Below are positions 26,789 to 34,908 of a stretch of DNA of 59,328 nucleotides, one piece after another. The position numbers and the translations under genes are program-made. This stretch comes from Magnetospirillum moscoviense (GTDB lineage Bacteria > Pseudomonadota > Alphaproteobacteria > Rhodospirillales > Magnetospirillaceae). The notes under the pieces were generated by a model. The model was not told the origin of the DNA. It did not search any database and saw nothing but the letters and a program-made list of their open reading frames with translations. Positions within the stretch are counted from its first letter, which is position 1, and each line of letters begins with the position of its first letter. The stretch is taken from assembly GCF_001650635.1 (NCBI RefSeq), contig NZ_LWQU01000085.1, forward strand, positions 1 through 59,328, read 5' to 3'.

Positions 26789-27895
26789 TTAATTCAGCTT
26801 GTCCAGCTCGCGCACGATGGATTCGCCCATCACGCTGGTCGACACCTTGGCCTTGCCCGGGGCCATGATGTCGGCGGTGCGCAGGCCGCCCTTCAGCACG
26901 TTCTTGACCGCCGTCTCGATCATCTCGGCTTCATGGTCCATGTTGAACGAGTACTTCAGGCACATTGCAAACGACAGGATGGTCGCCAGCGGATTGGCGA
27001 TGTCCTTGCCCTGGATGTCCGGGGCCGAGCCGTGCACCGGCTCGTACAGCGCCTTGCGGTTGCCGTTGGCATCGGCGGCACCCAACGACGCCGACGGCAG
27101 CATGCCCAGCGAACCGGTCAGCATGGCGGCGCAGTCGGACAGGATGTCGCCGAACATGTTCTCGGTGACCATCACGTCGAACTGCTTGGGGTTGCGCACC
27201 AGCTGCATGGCGGCGTTGTCCACATACATGTGGCTCAGTTCGATGTCGGGATACTCGGTCTGCTGCAGCTTGATCATCTCTTCGCGCCACAGCACGGTGC
27301 ATTCCAGCACGTTGGCCTTATCGACGCTGCACAGGCGCTTGTTGCGCTTGCGGGCCAGGTCGAACGCGGCGCGGCCGATACGGACGATCTCGCTGGTGGT
27401 GTAGGTCAGGGTGTTGACGCCCTTGCGCTCGCCGTTGGGCAAGGTCTCGATGCCGCGGGGCTGGCCGAAATACAGGCCGCCGGTCAGCTCGCGCACGATC
27501 ATGATGTCCAGGCCCGACACCACCTCGGTCTTCAAGGTCGAGGCGTCGGCCAGGGCGTCGAACACCACCGCCGGGCGCAGGTTGGCGAACAGGCCCATTT
27601 CCTTGCGGATCTTCAACAGGCCGCGCTCGGGCTTGACCTCGAACGGCAGGTCATCCCACTTCGGCCCGCCGACCGCGCCCAGCAGCACGGCGTCGGCGGC
27701 CATGGCGTCGGCCAGGGTCTCGTCGGCCAGCGGCGTGCCGTGCACGTCATAGGCGGAACCGCCGATCAGGCCTTCCGACACCTCGAAATGGATGTTCCGC
27801 TTCTTGGCCATCCAGTCGATGATGCGGCGGACCTGGACCATCACTTCCTGGCCGATACCGTCGCCGGGCAGAATAAGGAGCTTCTTGGCGGTCAT
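26789..27895 (-). CDS. leuB: 3-isopropylmalate dehydrogenase
   Basis: LeuB oxidises and decarboxylates 3-isopropylmalate with NAD in leucine synthesis. The 368 residues start [18 protein letters not shown]. The substrate and metal residues are in [15 protein letters not shown] and [22 protein letters not shown]. The NAD-binding segment [18 protein letters not shown] is intact. AGAGGA lies eight bases before the ATG. It is the most downstream leu gene here, separated from leuD by a 119-bp inverted-repeat element that may contain regulatory or termination signals. Confidence 0.96.
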   Translation of the reverse strand: MTAKKLLILPGDGIGQEVMVQVRRIIDWMAKKRNIHFEVSEGLIGGSAYDVHGTPLADETLADAMAADAVLLGAVGGPKWDDLPFEVKPERGLLKIRKEMGLFANLRPAVVFDALADASTLKTEVVSGLDIMIVRELTGGLYFGQPRGIETLPNGERKGVNTLTYTTSEIVRIGRAAFDLARKRNKRLCSVDKANVLECTVLWREEMIKLQQTEYPDIELSHMYVDNAAMQLVRNPKQFDVMVTENMFGDILSDCAAMLTGSLGMLPSASLGAADANGNRKALYEPVHGSAPDIQGKDIANPLATILSFAMCLKYSFNMDHEAEMIETAVKNVLKGGLRTADIMAPGKAKVSTSVMGESIVRELDKLN

Positions 27896-27928
27896 AAAAC
27901 GATCCTCTCTTTTGAATAAGAGAAATTG

Positions 27929-28047
27929 AACCACAGAGGCACAGAGACACAGAGGTATCCGACCAGACTGAAACAGATAGCCCCGGAAGGGACGGCGTGG
28001 CGCCTATCGCGAAGACGCTCTCTCTGTGCCTCCGTGCCTCTGTGGTT
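27929..28047. repeat. CACAGAG inverted-repeat element, copy 1
   Basis: Terminal arms of about 25 bp (CCACAGAGGCACAGAG, and its near-complement ending CCTCTGTGG) enclose about 65 bp of unrelated core. A second copy lies at 29402-29493. The elements sit in the gaps between leu genes, and such direct multiples of CACAGAGG occur as dispersed repeats in many bacteria. Confidence 0.8.
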
Positions 28048-28053
28048 TATTCC

Positions 28054-28659
28054 TTAAAGCCAGGGCTGCGACTGCTTGCGCGCCGCCTCGAAGGCTTCGA
28101 TCTTGGCATTCTTTTGCAGCGTCAGGCCGATATCGTCCAGGCCGTTCAGCAGGCAATGGCGGCGGAAGGAATCCACCTCGAACGCGGTCTTGGACCCGTC
28201 GGGGGCGGTGATTTCCTGGGCTTCCAGATCGACGGTGAAGGTGGCGTTGGCACCGTTCTCGGCCTGCTTCATCAGAGCATCGACCTGGGCCTGCGCCAGC
28301 TTGATCGGCAAGATGCCGTTCTTGAAGCAATTGTTGAAGAAGATGTCGGCAAAGCTGGTGGCGATGACGCAGCGGATGCCGAAATCGGCGATGGCCCAGG
28401 GCGCATGCTCGCGCGACGAGCCGCAGCCGAAATTGGCGCCGGCGATCAGCACCTTGGCGCCGCGATAGGCCGGCTTGTTCAGTACGAAGTCGGCGACTTC
28501 CCCTCCCTCGGGGGTATAGCGCATCTCGTCGAACAGGTTCTTGCCCAGGCCCGACCGCTTGATGGTCTTCAGGAACTGCTTGGGGATGATCATGTCGGTA
28601 TCGACGTTGATCATCGCCAGCGGCGCGGCGACGCCGGTCAATTTGGTGAACTTATCCAT
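28054..28659 (-). CDS. leuD: 3-isopropylmalate dehydratase small subunit
   Basis: LeuD is the small subunit of isopropylmalate isomerase and contributes the substrate-selectivity loop. It works with LeuC. The 201 residues start [20 protein letters not shown], with the family segment [16 protein letters not shown] and the [20 protein letters not shown] motif. The ATG directly follows the stop of the unknown gene at 28660. Its GAGG ribosome site lies inside that gene's last codons, so translation is coupled to it. Confidence 0.95.
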   Translation of the reverse strand: MDKFTKLTGVAAPLAMINVDTDMIIPKQFLKTIKRSGLGKNLFDEMRYTPEGGEVADFVLNKPAYRGAKVLIAGANFGCGSSREHAPWAIADFGIRCVIATSFADIFFNNCFKNGILPIKLAQAQVDALMKQAENGANATFTVDLEAQEITAPDGSKTAFEVDSFRRHCLLNGLDDIGLTLQKNAKIEAFEAARKQSQPWL

Positions 28660-29394
28660 CTAGACCTCGGGTTTCAGTGACAGGCTTTTGAGTGCTTGGT
28701 TCAGACGGCCATACGGAGAGTTTTCGTAAAATGAGATAAAGCTACCCCCGTCTATCGCCTTAAGCAATGATGTGAATTTATCAAATATGAACATGTATCT
28801 GTTTGAAAGTGACGCAATCTCGCGCTGTTTTTCTGGGGCGGATGGGTCCGTGAAATATCGACCCCACTCCGACATATCTGAGTCAATTCGCTCGCACATG
28901 TATGTGCAAAATATATATTTATCGCCAGACGCCAATTTTCCCCAATACACGTCACACTCTGTTCCTGAATGTTTCATTGCAATATGTGCAGCCAGCAAGG
29001 CGAGGTCTTCTTCAAATTGCTTCCGTGTTTCCAAAAGTAAGTTCTGAAGTGCGATGCGTTCATGTCCGCGCATCGCTTGAGCCTGCTCTTTAGCCTGTTC
29101 AACCGCACTCCGCATTTCCTCGGCTTGCTGCCGCAGGGCCTTGCTGTTCTGCTCCAACTCCAGCGCTTGCATCCGGTAGCCAACCACCAACCACAAGAAG
29201 GCCAGCGGGGAACAGGCGCCGGCAAGGAAATCGCCCATGTTATTGAGCGGCAGCGCCAGCATTTCGGCGATGCCGCCCTTGTGGTGGACGTAGCCCGCCA
29301 GGATGCCGGCGAACACCGCGGTCAGTCCGATCCCCATGCGGGTCAGAAACTTGCGTTGTTTGTCCAAAACGGCGATTTCGGCGTCGACGTCCAT
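28660..29394 (-). CDS. Membrane-anchored coiled-coil protein inserted between leuC and leuD
   Basis: This 244-residue protein has no recognised family name. It starts with two hydrophobic segments (about 20-35 and 55-75, GIGLTAVFAGILAGYV and GACSPLAFLWLVVGYRM). A coiled coil of about 40 residues follows (LELEQNSKALRQQAEEMRSA). A soluble C-terminal domain containing YWGKLASGDKYIFCTYMCER completes it. The C-terminal half is much more AT-rich than neighbouring genes and uses ATA, AAA and TTT codons, a sign of transfer. It lies between leuC and leuD, and its start is preceded by repeat copy 2 within eight bases. Similar short membrane-plus-coil proteins occur in phage-defence islands, but that role is only a guess here. 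Confidence 0.75.
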   Translation of the reverse strand: MDVDAEIAVLDKQRKFLTRMGIGLTAVFAGILAGYVHHKGGIAEMLALPLNNMGDFLAGACSPLAFLWLVVGYRMQALELEQNSKALRQQAEEMRSAVEQAKEQAQAMRGHERIALQNLLLETRKQFEEDLALLAAHIAMKHSGTECDVYWGKLASGDKYIFCTYMCERIDSDMSEWGRYFTDPSAPEKQREIASLSNRYMFIFDKFTSLLKAIDGGSFISFYENSPYGRLNQALKSLSLKPEV

Positions 29395-29401
29395 TCAATT
29401 C

Positions 29402-29493
29402 ACCACAGAGGCACAGAGACACAGAGATGTTGTTCAGGAGGTCCCCGGGTTGCCTTCCGGCACGGCCCCTCTGTGCCTCTGTGTCTCTGTGGT
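29402..29493. repeat. CACAGAG inverted-repeat element, copy 2
   Basis: This copy has the same terminal arms as copy 1 (about 25 bp, two swaps), around a shorter and unrelated core. It lies between leuC and the inserted gene. Its end runs to within eight bases of that gene's start codon. Confidence 0.8.
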
Positions 29494-29513
29494 TTTTTCC
29501 TTTTCCGTTTCGT

Positions 29514-29542
29514 GGATGGCCGGGTCAAGCCCGGCCATGACG
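29514..29542. repeat. Half palindromic repeat (CGTCATGGCCGGG family)
   Basis: This single palindrome, ATGGCCGGG/CCCGGCCAT with the flanking GTCATG/ATGACG-type ends, is the same unit as one half of the 109-bp repeat at 4169. It lies just downstream of the leuC stop. Confidence 0.75.
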
Positions 29543-29554
29543 ATCAATCAAATC

Positions 29555-30958
29555 CTAAAGCGAACGCACGTCGGTCAGCTTGCCGGTGACGGCAGCCGCC
29601 GCGGCCATTTCCGGGCTGACCAGATGGGTGCGGCCGCCGCGACCCTGGCGGCCTTCGAAATTGCGGTTCGAGGTCGAGGCCGAACGCTGGCCCGGCTTCA
29701 ATTGGTCGGCATTCATGGCCAGGCACATCGAGCAGCCGGGTTCGCGCCATTCGGCGCCGGCCTCGATGAAGATCTGGTCCAGGCCCTCGGCTTCCGCCTG
29801 CTCCTTGACCAAGCCCGAGCCCGGCACGATCAGCGCCTGGACGCCAGGCGCCACCTTGCGGCCCTTGAAGATGCTGGCGGCGGCACGGAAATCCTCGATG
29901 CGGCCGTTGGTGCACGAGCCGATGAACACCACGTCGATCTTGATGTCGGTGGCCTTCATGCCGGGCGTCAGGCCCATATATTCCAGCGAGCGGGTCACCG
30001 CCTTCTTCTTGCCTTCATCGGCGATGTCGGCTGGGTTGGGCACGGTGCCGGTGATCGGCATCACGTCTTCCGGGCTGGTGCCCCAGGTGATCTGCGGCAC
30101 CAACTGGCTGGCGTCGATCACCACTTCGGCGTCGAAATGGGCGCCCTCGTCAGTCTTCAGGGTCTTCCAATAGGCCAGCGCGGCCTCGAAGGCGGCGGCC
30201 TTGGGGGTGCGCGGCTTGCCCATGACATAGTCGAAGGTGACCTGATCGGGGGCGATCAGGCCGGCCCGCGCGCCGGCTTCGATGGTCATGTTGCAGACCG
30301 TCATGCGGCCTTCCATCGACAAAGCGGTGATGGCGTCGCCGGTATATTCGACCACATAGCCGGTGCCGCCGGCAGTGCCGATCTTGCCGCAGATGGCCAG
30401 CACGATGTCCTTGGCGGTGACACCCGGAGCCGCCGGCCCGTTGACCGTGATGCGCATGTTCTTGGCCGGGCTCTGCACCAGGGTCTGGGTCGCCAGCACA
30501 TGCTCGACTTCCGAGGTGCCGATGCCGAAGGCCAGGGCGCCGAAGGCACCATGGGTGGCGGTGTGGCTATCGCCGCAGACGATGGTGGTGCCGGGCAGGG
30601 TGAAGCCCTGTTCGGGGCCGACGATGTGGACCACGCCCTGGCGGATGTCGTCCATGCGGAAATACTCGACGTCGAAATCGCGGGCGTTGGCTTCCAGGGT
30701 TTCGACCTGGATGCGCGATTCCTCGTTCTCGATGCCCTTGGAGCGGTCGGTGGTCGGCACGTTGTGGTCGGCCACGGCCAGGGTCGCCTCGGGGTGGCGG
30801 ACCTTGCGGCCGGTCATGCGCAGCCCTTCGAACGCCTGCGGGCTGGTCACTTCATGGACCATGTGGCGGTCGATATAGAGCAGGCAGGTGCCATCATCCT
30901 GGACATCCACCAGGTGGGCGTCCCAGATTTTGTCGAACAGCGTGCGCGGCTTGGACAT
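29555..30958 (-). CDS. leuC: 3-isopropylmalate dehydratase large subunit
   Basis: LeuC carries the [4Fe-4S] cluster of isopropylmalate isomerase, which interconverts 2- and 3-isopropylmalate with LeuD. The 467 residues begin [17 protein letters not shown]. Cluster cysteines are seen in [12 protein letters not shown] and in [15 protein letters not shown] stands about seven bases before the ATG at 30958. Its partner leuD is displaced about 0.9 kb by the inserted gene and repeat, although most genomes place leuC and leuD adjacent. Confidence 0.96.
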   Translation of the reverse strand: MSKPRTLFDKIWDAHLVDVQDDGTCLLYIDRHMVHEVTSPQAFEGLRMTGRKVRHPEATLAVADHNVPTTDRSKGIENEESRIQVETLEANARDFDVEYFRMDDIRQGVVHIVGPEQGFTLPGTTIVCGDSHTATHGAFGALAFGIGTSEVEHVLATQTLVQSPAKNMRITVNGPAAPGVTAKDIVLAICGKIGTAGGTGYVVEYTGDAITALSMEGRMTVCNMTIEAGARAGLIAPDQVTFDYVMGKPRTPKAAAFEAALAYWKTLKTDEGAHFDAEVVIDASQLVPQITWGTSPEDVMPITGTVPNPADIADEGKKKAVTRSLEYMGLTPGMKATDIKIDVVFIGSCTNGRIEDFRAAASIFKGRKVAPGVQALIVPGSGLVKEQAEAEGLDQIFIEAGAEWREPGCSMCLAMNADQLKPGQRSASTSNRNFEGRQGRGGRTHLVSPEMAAAAAVTGKLTDVRSL

Positions 30959-31101
30959 CGTTTTTCCTTGACGGTTATCGCGGGCGCCCCTGCCAACGGG
31001 GCGGGGCGTCATCGTGGGGCCATCATAGCGATGTCCCGCGCACCGATCCCCCCGGGATTATCCGGGGAGATCGGCGTCGGGACAGCAGGTCTTATCCGAA
31101 C

Positions 31102-31126
31102 ATGGGCCGCAAGGAGCGCGGCCCAT
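31102..31126 (-). terminator. Hairpin at the end of the ffh-rplS operon
   Basis: A 9-bp perfect stem (ATGGGCCGC/GCGGCCCAT) encloses a 7-base loop eight bases after the rplS stop. There is no long T-run on the minus strand, so it may be a weak terminator or an mRNA 3' end. Confidence 0.55.
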
Positions 31127-31133
31127 CGCGGTC

Positions 31134-31622
31134 TTACTCTTCGGCGGCGGCCTGGGCGGCGGCTTCGGCCTTGGCGGCGGCAGCCTCGGCCTTGGCGGCG
31201 GCAGCGGCAACCTTGGCGGTGGCGGCAGCCTCACGCTCGGCGGCATTGACCTTGGCGGCGTAGCCGGTGGTCTGCTCGGCGATGCGGGCCGACTTGCCGC
31301 GACGGTCGCGCAGGTAATACAGCTTGGCGCGACGGACGTCGCCGCGACGGACCACCTCGATCGAGGCGATGTTCGGCGAATAAAGCGGGAAGATACGCTC
31401 GACGCCTTCGCCGTAGCTGATCTTGCGCACCACGAACGAGCTGTTCAGGCCGTCGTTCTTGCGGGCGATGCAGACGCCTTCATAGGCCTGCACGCGCTCG
31501 CGGTTGCCTTCGATCACCTTGACGTTGACCTTCAAGGTGTCGCCCGGGCTGAATTCCGGAATCGCCTTGCCGTCGGTCAGCTTGGCGATCTGCTCCTTCT
31601 CGAGCTCTTGAATGATGTTCAT
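31134..31622 (-). CDS. rplS: Ribosomal protein L19
   Basis: L19 sits at the subunit interface of the 50S ribosomal particle. The first 115 residues are canonical ([18 protein letters not shown], then [19 protein letters not shown]). The last 45 or so residues are an Ala/Lys/Glu-rich extension of repeated AAAKAEA units that is absent from most L19 proteins. Its ATG overlaps the trmD stop by four bases (ATGA). It is the last gene of the ffh-rpsP-rimM-trmD-rplS operon. Confidence 0.95.
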   Translation of the reverse strand: MNIIQELEKEQIAKLTDGKAIPEFSPGDTLKVNVKVIEGNRERVQAYEGVCIARKNDGLNSSFVVRKISYGEGVERIFPLYSPNIASIEVVRRGDVRRAKLYYLRDRRGKSARIAEQTTGYAAKVNAAEREAAATAKVAAAAAKAEAAAAKAEAAAQAAAEE

Positions 31623-32335
31623 CTCATACCATCCTTACTGTCCTTGGCCGCCTTGTACCGGTCCCACAGGTCCGGACGCCGCAGCCGGGTTATGTCCTCG
31701 GCCTGGCTTTTCCGCCAGGCGCGTATCTTCTCGTGGTGACCGGACAGCAGAACCTCCGGCACCGACCGTCCCTGCCATTCGGCCGGACGGGTGTAGTGGG
31801 GATATTCCAGCAAGCCCCACTCGAAACTTTCCTCGGCCAGCGTTTCCTGGTTGCCGACCACGCCGGGCAACAGGCGGACGATGGCGTCCAACAGCACCAA
31901 GGCCGGGAGCTCGCCCCCCGACAGCACGAAATCGCCCAGCGACAGCTCGACGGCCTCGTGCGCCTCCAGCACCCGCTGGTCCACTCCTTCGAACCGGCCG
32001 CATAGCAGGGTCGCCCCGTCGCCCGCCGCCAGTTCCCGCACCAAGGCCTGATCGATCAGGCGCCCGCGCGGGGTCAAATAGATCAAGGGCCCGCTGCCGC
32101 GATTGGCCCGGATGGCCGCGTCCAGCACTTCTGGGCGCATCACCATGCCGGCCCCGCCGCCGAAGGGGATATCGTCGACCGACCGATGGCGCCCGCTCGC
32201 GTAATCGCGAATGTTGGCCACGTCCAGCCGCCAGGTTCCCTTCTCCAGCGCCCGCCCGGCCAAGGATTGGCCCAGCGGTCCCGGAAACATCTCGGGGAAG
32301 ATGGTCAGCGCCGTCGCATGCCACGACCCGCTCAC
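31619..32335 (-). CDS. trmD: tRNA (guanine-N1-)-methyltransferase
   Basis: TrmD methylates G37 next to the anticodon of several tRNAs, keeping the reading frame. The 238-residue product shows [20 protein letters not shown] at the N-terminus, [18 protein letters not shown], and the knot region [20 protein letters not shown] that binds AdoMet. Its GTG start overlaps the rimM stop by four bases (GTGA). The open frame upstream is antisense-like and not coding. Confidence 0.95.
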   Translation of the reverse strand: MSGSWHATALTIFPEMFPGPLGQSLAGRALEKGTWRLDVANIRDYASGRHRSVDDIPFGGGAGMVMRPEVLDAAIRANRGSGPLIYLTPRGRLIDQALVRELAAGDGATLLCGRFEGVDQRVLEAHEAVELSLGDFVLSGGELPALVLLDAIVRLLPGVVGNQETLAEESFEWGLLEYPHYTRPAEWQGRSVPEVLLSGHHEKIRAWRKSQAEDITRLRRPDLWDRYKAAKDSKDGMR

Positions 32336-32865
32336 CGTTCCGCCCCGCCCTGATCGTTCTCGTCCTCTTCTGCGAAGGAAGGCGGATCGACGACCAGCCT
32401 GCCCTTCGCCACATCCACCTGGGGCACACAAGCCTTGGTGAACGGCACCATGATCGAGCCGCCGTCCCGAAGCTGGATTTCCAGGACCTCGCCGGCCCCG
32501 AAATTCGCCACGCCCCGGACCCGGCCCATCTCGGCCCCGTCCACGCCGAAAGCGATCAATCCGGCCAGATCCGAATAGAAGAACTCGTCTTCCTCGGGTT
32601 CCGGCAGTCGGTCGCGCGGCACGAAGAACCGCGTTCCCTTCATCGCCTCGGCGGCGTTGCGGTCCGTCACCCCGTCGATCCAGGCGATGACCAGCCCCTT
32701 GGACTGCCCGACCACCTTCAAACCGAACCGGCGCTTGCCGTCTTCGCTCTCCACCGGACCATAGGCCGCCACATCGGCGGGATCGTCGGTGAAGCTCTTG
32801 ACGCGGACCTGCCCCCTGACCCCGTGCGCGCCAACGATGGCGCCGACGCACACCCGGGTCGTCAT
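32332..32865 (-). CDS. rimM: Ribosome maturation factor RimM
   Basis: RimM assists assembly of the 30S head. The N-terminal beta-barrel is seen in [20 protein letters not shown] and the PRC-barrel in [20 protein letters not shown]. The C-terminus carries an unusual acidic tail ([14 protein letters not shown]). I use ATG 32865. A GTG directly after the rpsP stop would add two residues. It lies within the ffh-rplS operon. Confidence 0.93.
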   Translation of the reverse strand: MTTRVCVGAIVGAHGVRGQVRVKSFTDDPADVAAYGPVESEDGKRRFGLKVVGQSKGLVIAWIDGVTDRNAAEAMKGTRFFVPRDRLPEPEEDEFFYSDLAGLIAFGVDGAEMGRVRGVANFGAGEVLEIQLRDGGSIMVPFTKACVPQVDVAKGRLVVDPPSFAEEDENDQGGAER

Positions 32866-32871
32866 CAACAC

Positions 32872-33237
32872 TTACTCGCCGGCTTCCGCGGCGGCGGCCG
32901 CGGCGCGCTCGGCGGCATCCTTGGCGCGCTGCTGGGCCTTGGCCTTGGGCTTCGGCTGCTTGGTCTGCTCGGGGCGAGCCGGCAGGGCGATCAGGCCCTT
33001 GGCGGCGAACACGCGGACCAGGCGGTCGGTCGGCTGGGCGCCGACGCTCAGCCAATGCTTGATGCGCTCTTCGTTCAGGGTGATGCGCTGGTCGTGGTCC
33101 GACGGCAGCAGCGGGTTGTAGGTGCCGACCTTCTCGATGAAGCGGCCGTCGCGCGGGCAGCGGGCATCGGCCACCACGACGCGATAATACGGAGCCTTCT
33201 TGGCGCCGCCACGGGCAAGACGAATCTTCAGAGCCAT
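32872..33237 (-). CDS. rpsP: Ribosomal protein S16
   Basis: S16 is an early 30S assembly protein. The first 80 residues follow the family ([40 protein letters not shown]). An Ala/Lys/Gln-rich tail of about 40 residues ([20 protein letters not shown]) follows, longer than usual. AGAGGG lies nine bases before the ATG at 33237. A terminator-like hairpin separates it from ffh. Confidence 0.95.
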   Translation of the reverse strand: MALKIRLARGGAKKAPYYRVVVADARCPRDGRFIEKVGTYNPLLPSDHDQRITLNEERIKHWLSVGAQPTDRLVRVFAAKGLIALPARPEQTKQPKPKAKAQQRAKDAAERAAAAAAEAGE

Positions 33238-33255
33238 AAGAGTTTCCCTCTGATC

Positions 33256-33298
33256 AAAAACCAAAAACAAAAACCACCGGCCGCCGGATCAGCGGCCG
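33256..33298 (-). terminator. Terminator-like hairpin between ffh and rpsP
   Basis: On the minus strand a 7-bp GC stem (33278-33284 with 33292-33298) surrounds the ffh stop codon. Three T5 tracts follow (33256-33275). Partial termination here would let the operon supply less ribosomal transcript per ffh message, or the reverse if rpsP has its own promoter. Confidence 0.6.
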
Positions 33299-34653
33299 AA
33301 CCTCATGCTGGGGGGCAACAGCCCGCCCAGACCGTGTCTCATCAAGCCTTTCTGCCCCATCTTGCCGACCTTTTTCATCATGTCGGCCATCTGCTGGTGC
33401 TGCTTGAGAAGCTTGTTGACGTCTTGGACCGAGACACCCGAGCCGGCGGCGATGCGCTTCTTGCGCGACGCCTTGATCAGGTCGGGATTTCTCCGCTCGG
33501 CGGCGGTCATCGACAAGATGATGGCCTTCTGGCGGCCGACCACCTTGCCGTCGAGCTTGGCGTCCTTCAACTGGTCGGCCATCTTGCCGATGCCGGGCAG
33601 CATGCCGATGATGCCCTTGAGGTCGCCCATCTTCTCGACCTGCTTGAACTGGGCCAGCATGTCGTTCAGGTCGAACTTGCCCTTCTCGATCCGCTTGGCG
33701 AGCCGTTCGGCCTCGTCGACCTCGATGGTCTCCATGGCCTTCTCGACCAGCGAGACCACGTCACCCATGCCCAGGATGCGGCCGGCCAGGCGGTCGGGGT
33801 GGAACACCTCCAGGGCGTCCAGCTTTTCGCCCTGACCCAGGAACTTGATGGGGCGGCCGGTGACGGCGCGCATCGACAGGGCAGCGCCGCCGCGGGCATC
33901 GCCATCGACGCGGGTCAGCACGATGCCGGTGACGCCGACCTTTTCGTTGAATTCATGCGCCAGGGTGACGGCGTCCTGGCCGGTCATGGCGTCGACCACC
34001 AGCAGGGTCTCGACCGGCTTGGCGACGTCGCGGACCTGGGCGACCTCGGCCATCAGTTCCTGGTCGATGTGCAGGCGGCCGGCGGTGTCGAGGACGACGA
34101 CGTCGTAGCCTTCCTTGCGGCCCATCTCCAAGGCGCGCTTGGTGATGGCCACCGGCATCTCGCCCATGATGATCGGCAGCGAGCCGACATCGGCCTGGCG
34201 GGCCAGAATCTCCAATTGCTGCTGCGCCGCCGGGCGATAGACGTCCAGGGAGGCCAGCAGGACCTTCTTCTTCTGCGCCTTCAGGCGAACGGCCAGCTTG
34301 CCCGAGGTGGTGGTCTTGCCCGAGCCCTGCAGGCCGACCATCAAGATGATTGCGGGCGGCACGGCGTTGAGGTTGAGCTCGACCCCTTCGGTGCCCAGGA
34401 TGTTGATCAGTTCGTCATGGACGATCTTGACCACCATCTGGCCGGGCGTCACCGAGCGGATGACATCCTGGCCGACGGCGCGGTCCTTGACGCGGGCGAC
34501 GAAGTCCTTGACCACCGAAAGGGCGACGTCGGCTTCCAGCAGGGCGACGCGGACCTCACGCAGCGCCTCGACAACGTCGGCCTCCGACAGCGCACCGCGG
34601 CCGGTCAGCTTGTCGAACACCTTCGACAGACGTTGAGAGAGCGATTCGAACAT
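33289..34653 (-). CDS. ffh: Signal recognition particle protein Ffh
   Basis: Ffh binds signal sequences of nascent inner-membrane proteins and, as a GTPase, docks with FtsY. The 454-residue product has the N-domain (MFESLSQRLSKVFDKLTG), the GTPase G domain with the P-loop VGLQGSGKTTTSGKLAV, and DTAGRLHIDQELMAE. The Met-rich M domain (LKQHQQMADMMKKVGKMG) binds the 4.5S RNA. GGAG precedes the ATG at 34653. It is the first gene of the operon with rpsP, rimM, trmD and rplS. Confidence 0.96.
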   Translation of the reverse strand: MFESLSQRLSKVFDKLTGRGALSEADVVEALREVRVALLEADVALSVVKDFVARVKDRAVGQDVIRSVTPGQMVVKIVHDELINILGTEGVELNLNAVPPAIILMVGLQGSGKTTTSGKLAVRLKAQKKKVLLASLDVYRPAAQQQLEILARQADVGSLPIIMGEMPVAITKRALEMGRKEGYDVVVLDTAGRLHIDQELMAEVAQVRDVAKPVETLLVVDAMTGQDAVTLAHEFNEKVGVTGIVLTRVDGDARGGAALSMRAVTGRPIKFLGQGEKLDALEVFHPDRLAGRILGMGDVVSLVEKAMETIEVDEAERLAKRIEKGKFDLNDMLAQFKQVEKMGDLKGIIGMLPGIGKMADQLKDAKLDGKVVGRQKAIILSMTAAERRNPDLIKASRKKRIAAGSGVSVQDVNKLLKQHQQMADMMKKVGKMGQKGLMRHGLGGLLPPSMRFGR

Positions 34654-34908
34654 CAAGCACTCCAAAACAAATTCGCGCCAGTGCGCGTATCTTCGCGGAC
34701 TGACGGGCCACCGTGGTGGCGGATGTCTCCAGAGGAACTGAAGAGGATGGGGTTTTAGGCCCGACGCCGCCCCAGAGTCAAGCCGTTTGTCCGGGTGCGG
34801 CTCGGCCGTTGCCTTCGGGCACGCGCGGGCTTACACTTCCTTCGGCGGCAGCAAGGCCGCGCCAGGGAGGCAGGATTGGCTGGTGAGAATGGCGAGCAGG
34901 GGCCGTCC

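Noticed and set aside
27929-28047. CRISPR-like repeat near leuD
   Set aside because: The repeated CACAGAG units form one inverted pair per element, with no array of equal-length spacers and no cas genes.
31612-34758. Plus-strand open frame of 1048 codons
   Set aside because: It is antisense to the ffh-rplS operon, whose products are certain. The translation has no domain.
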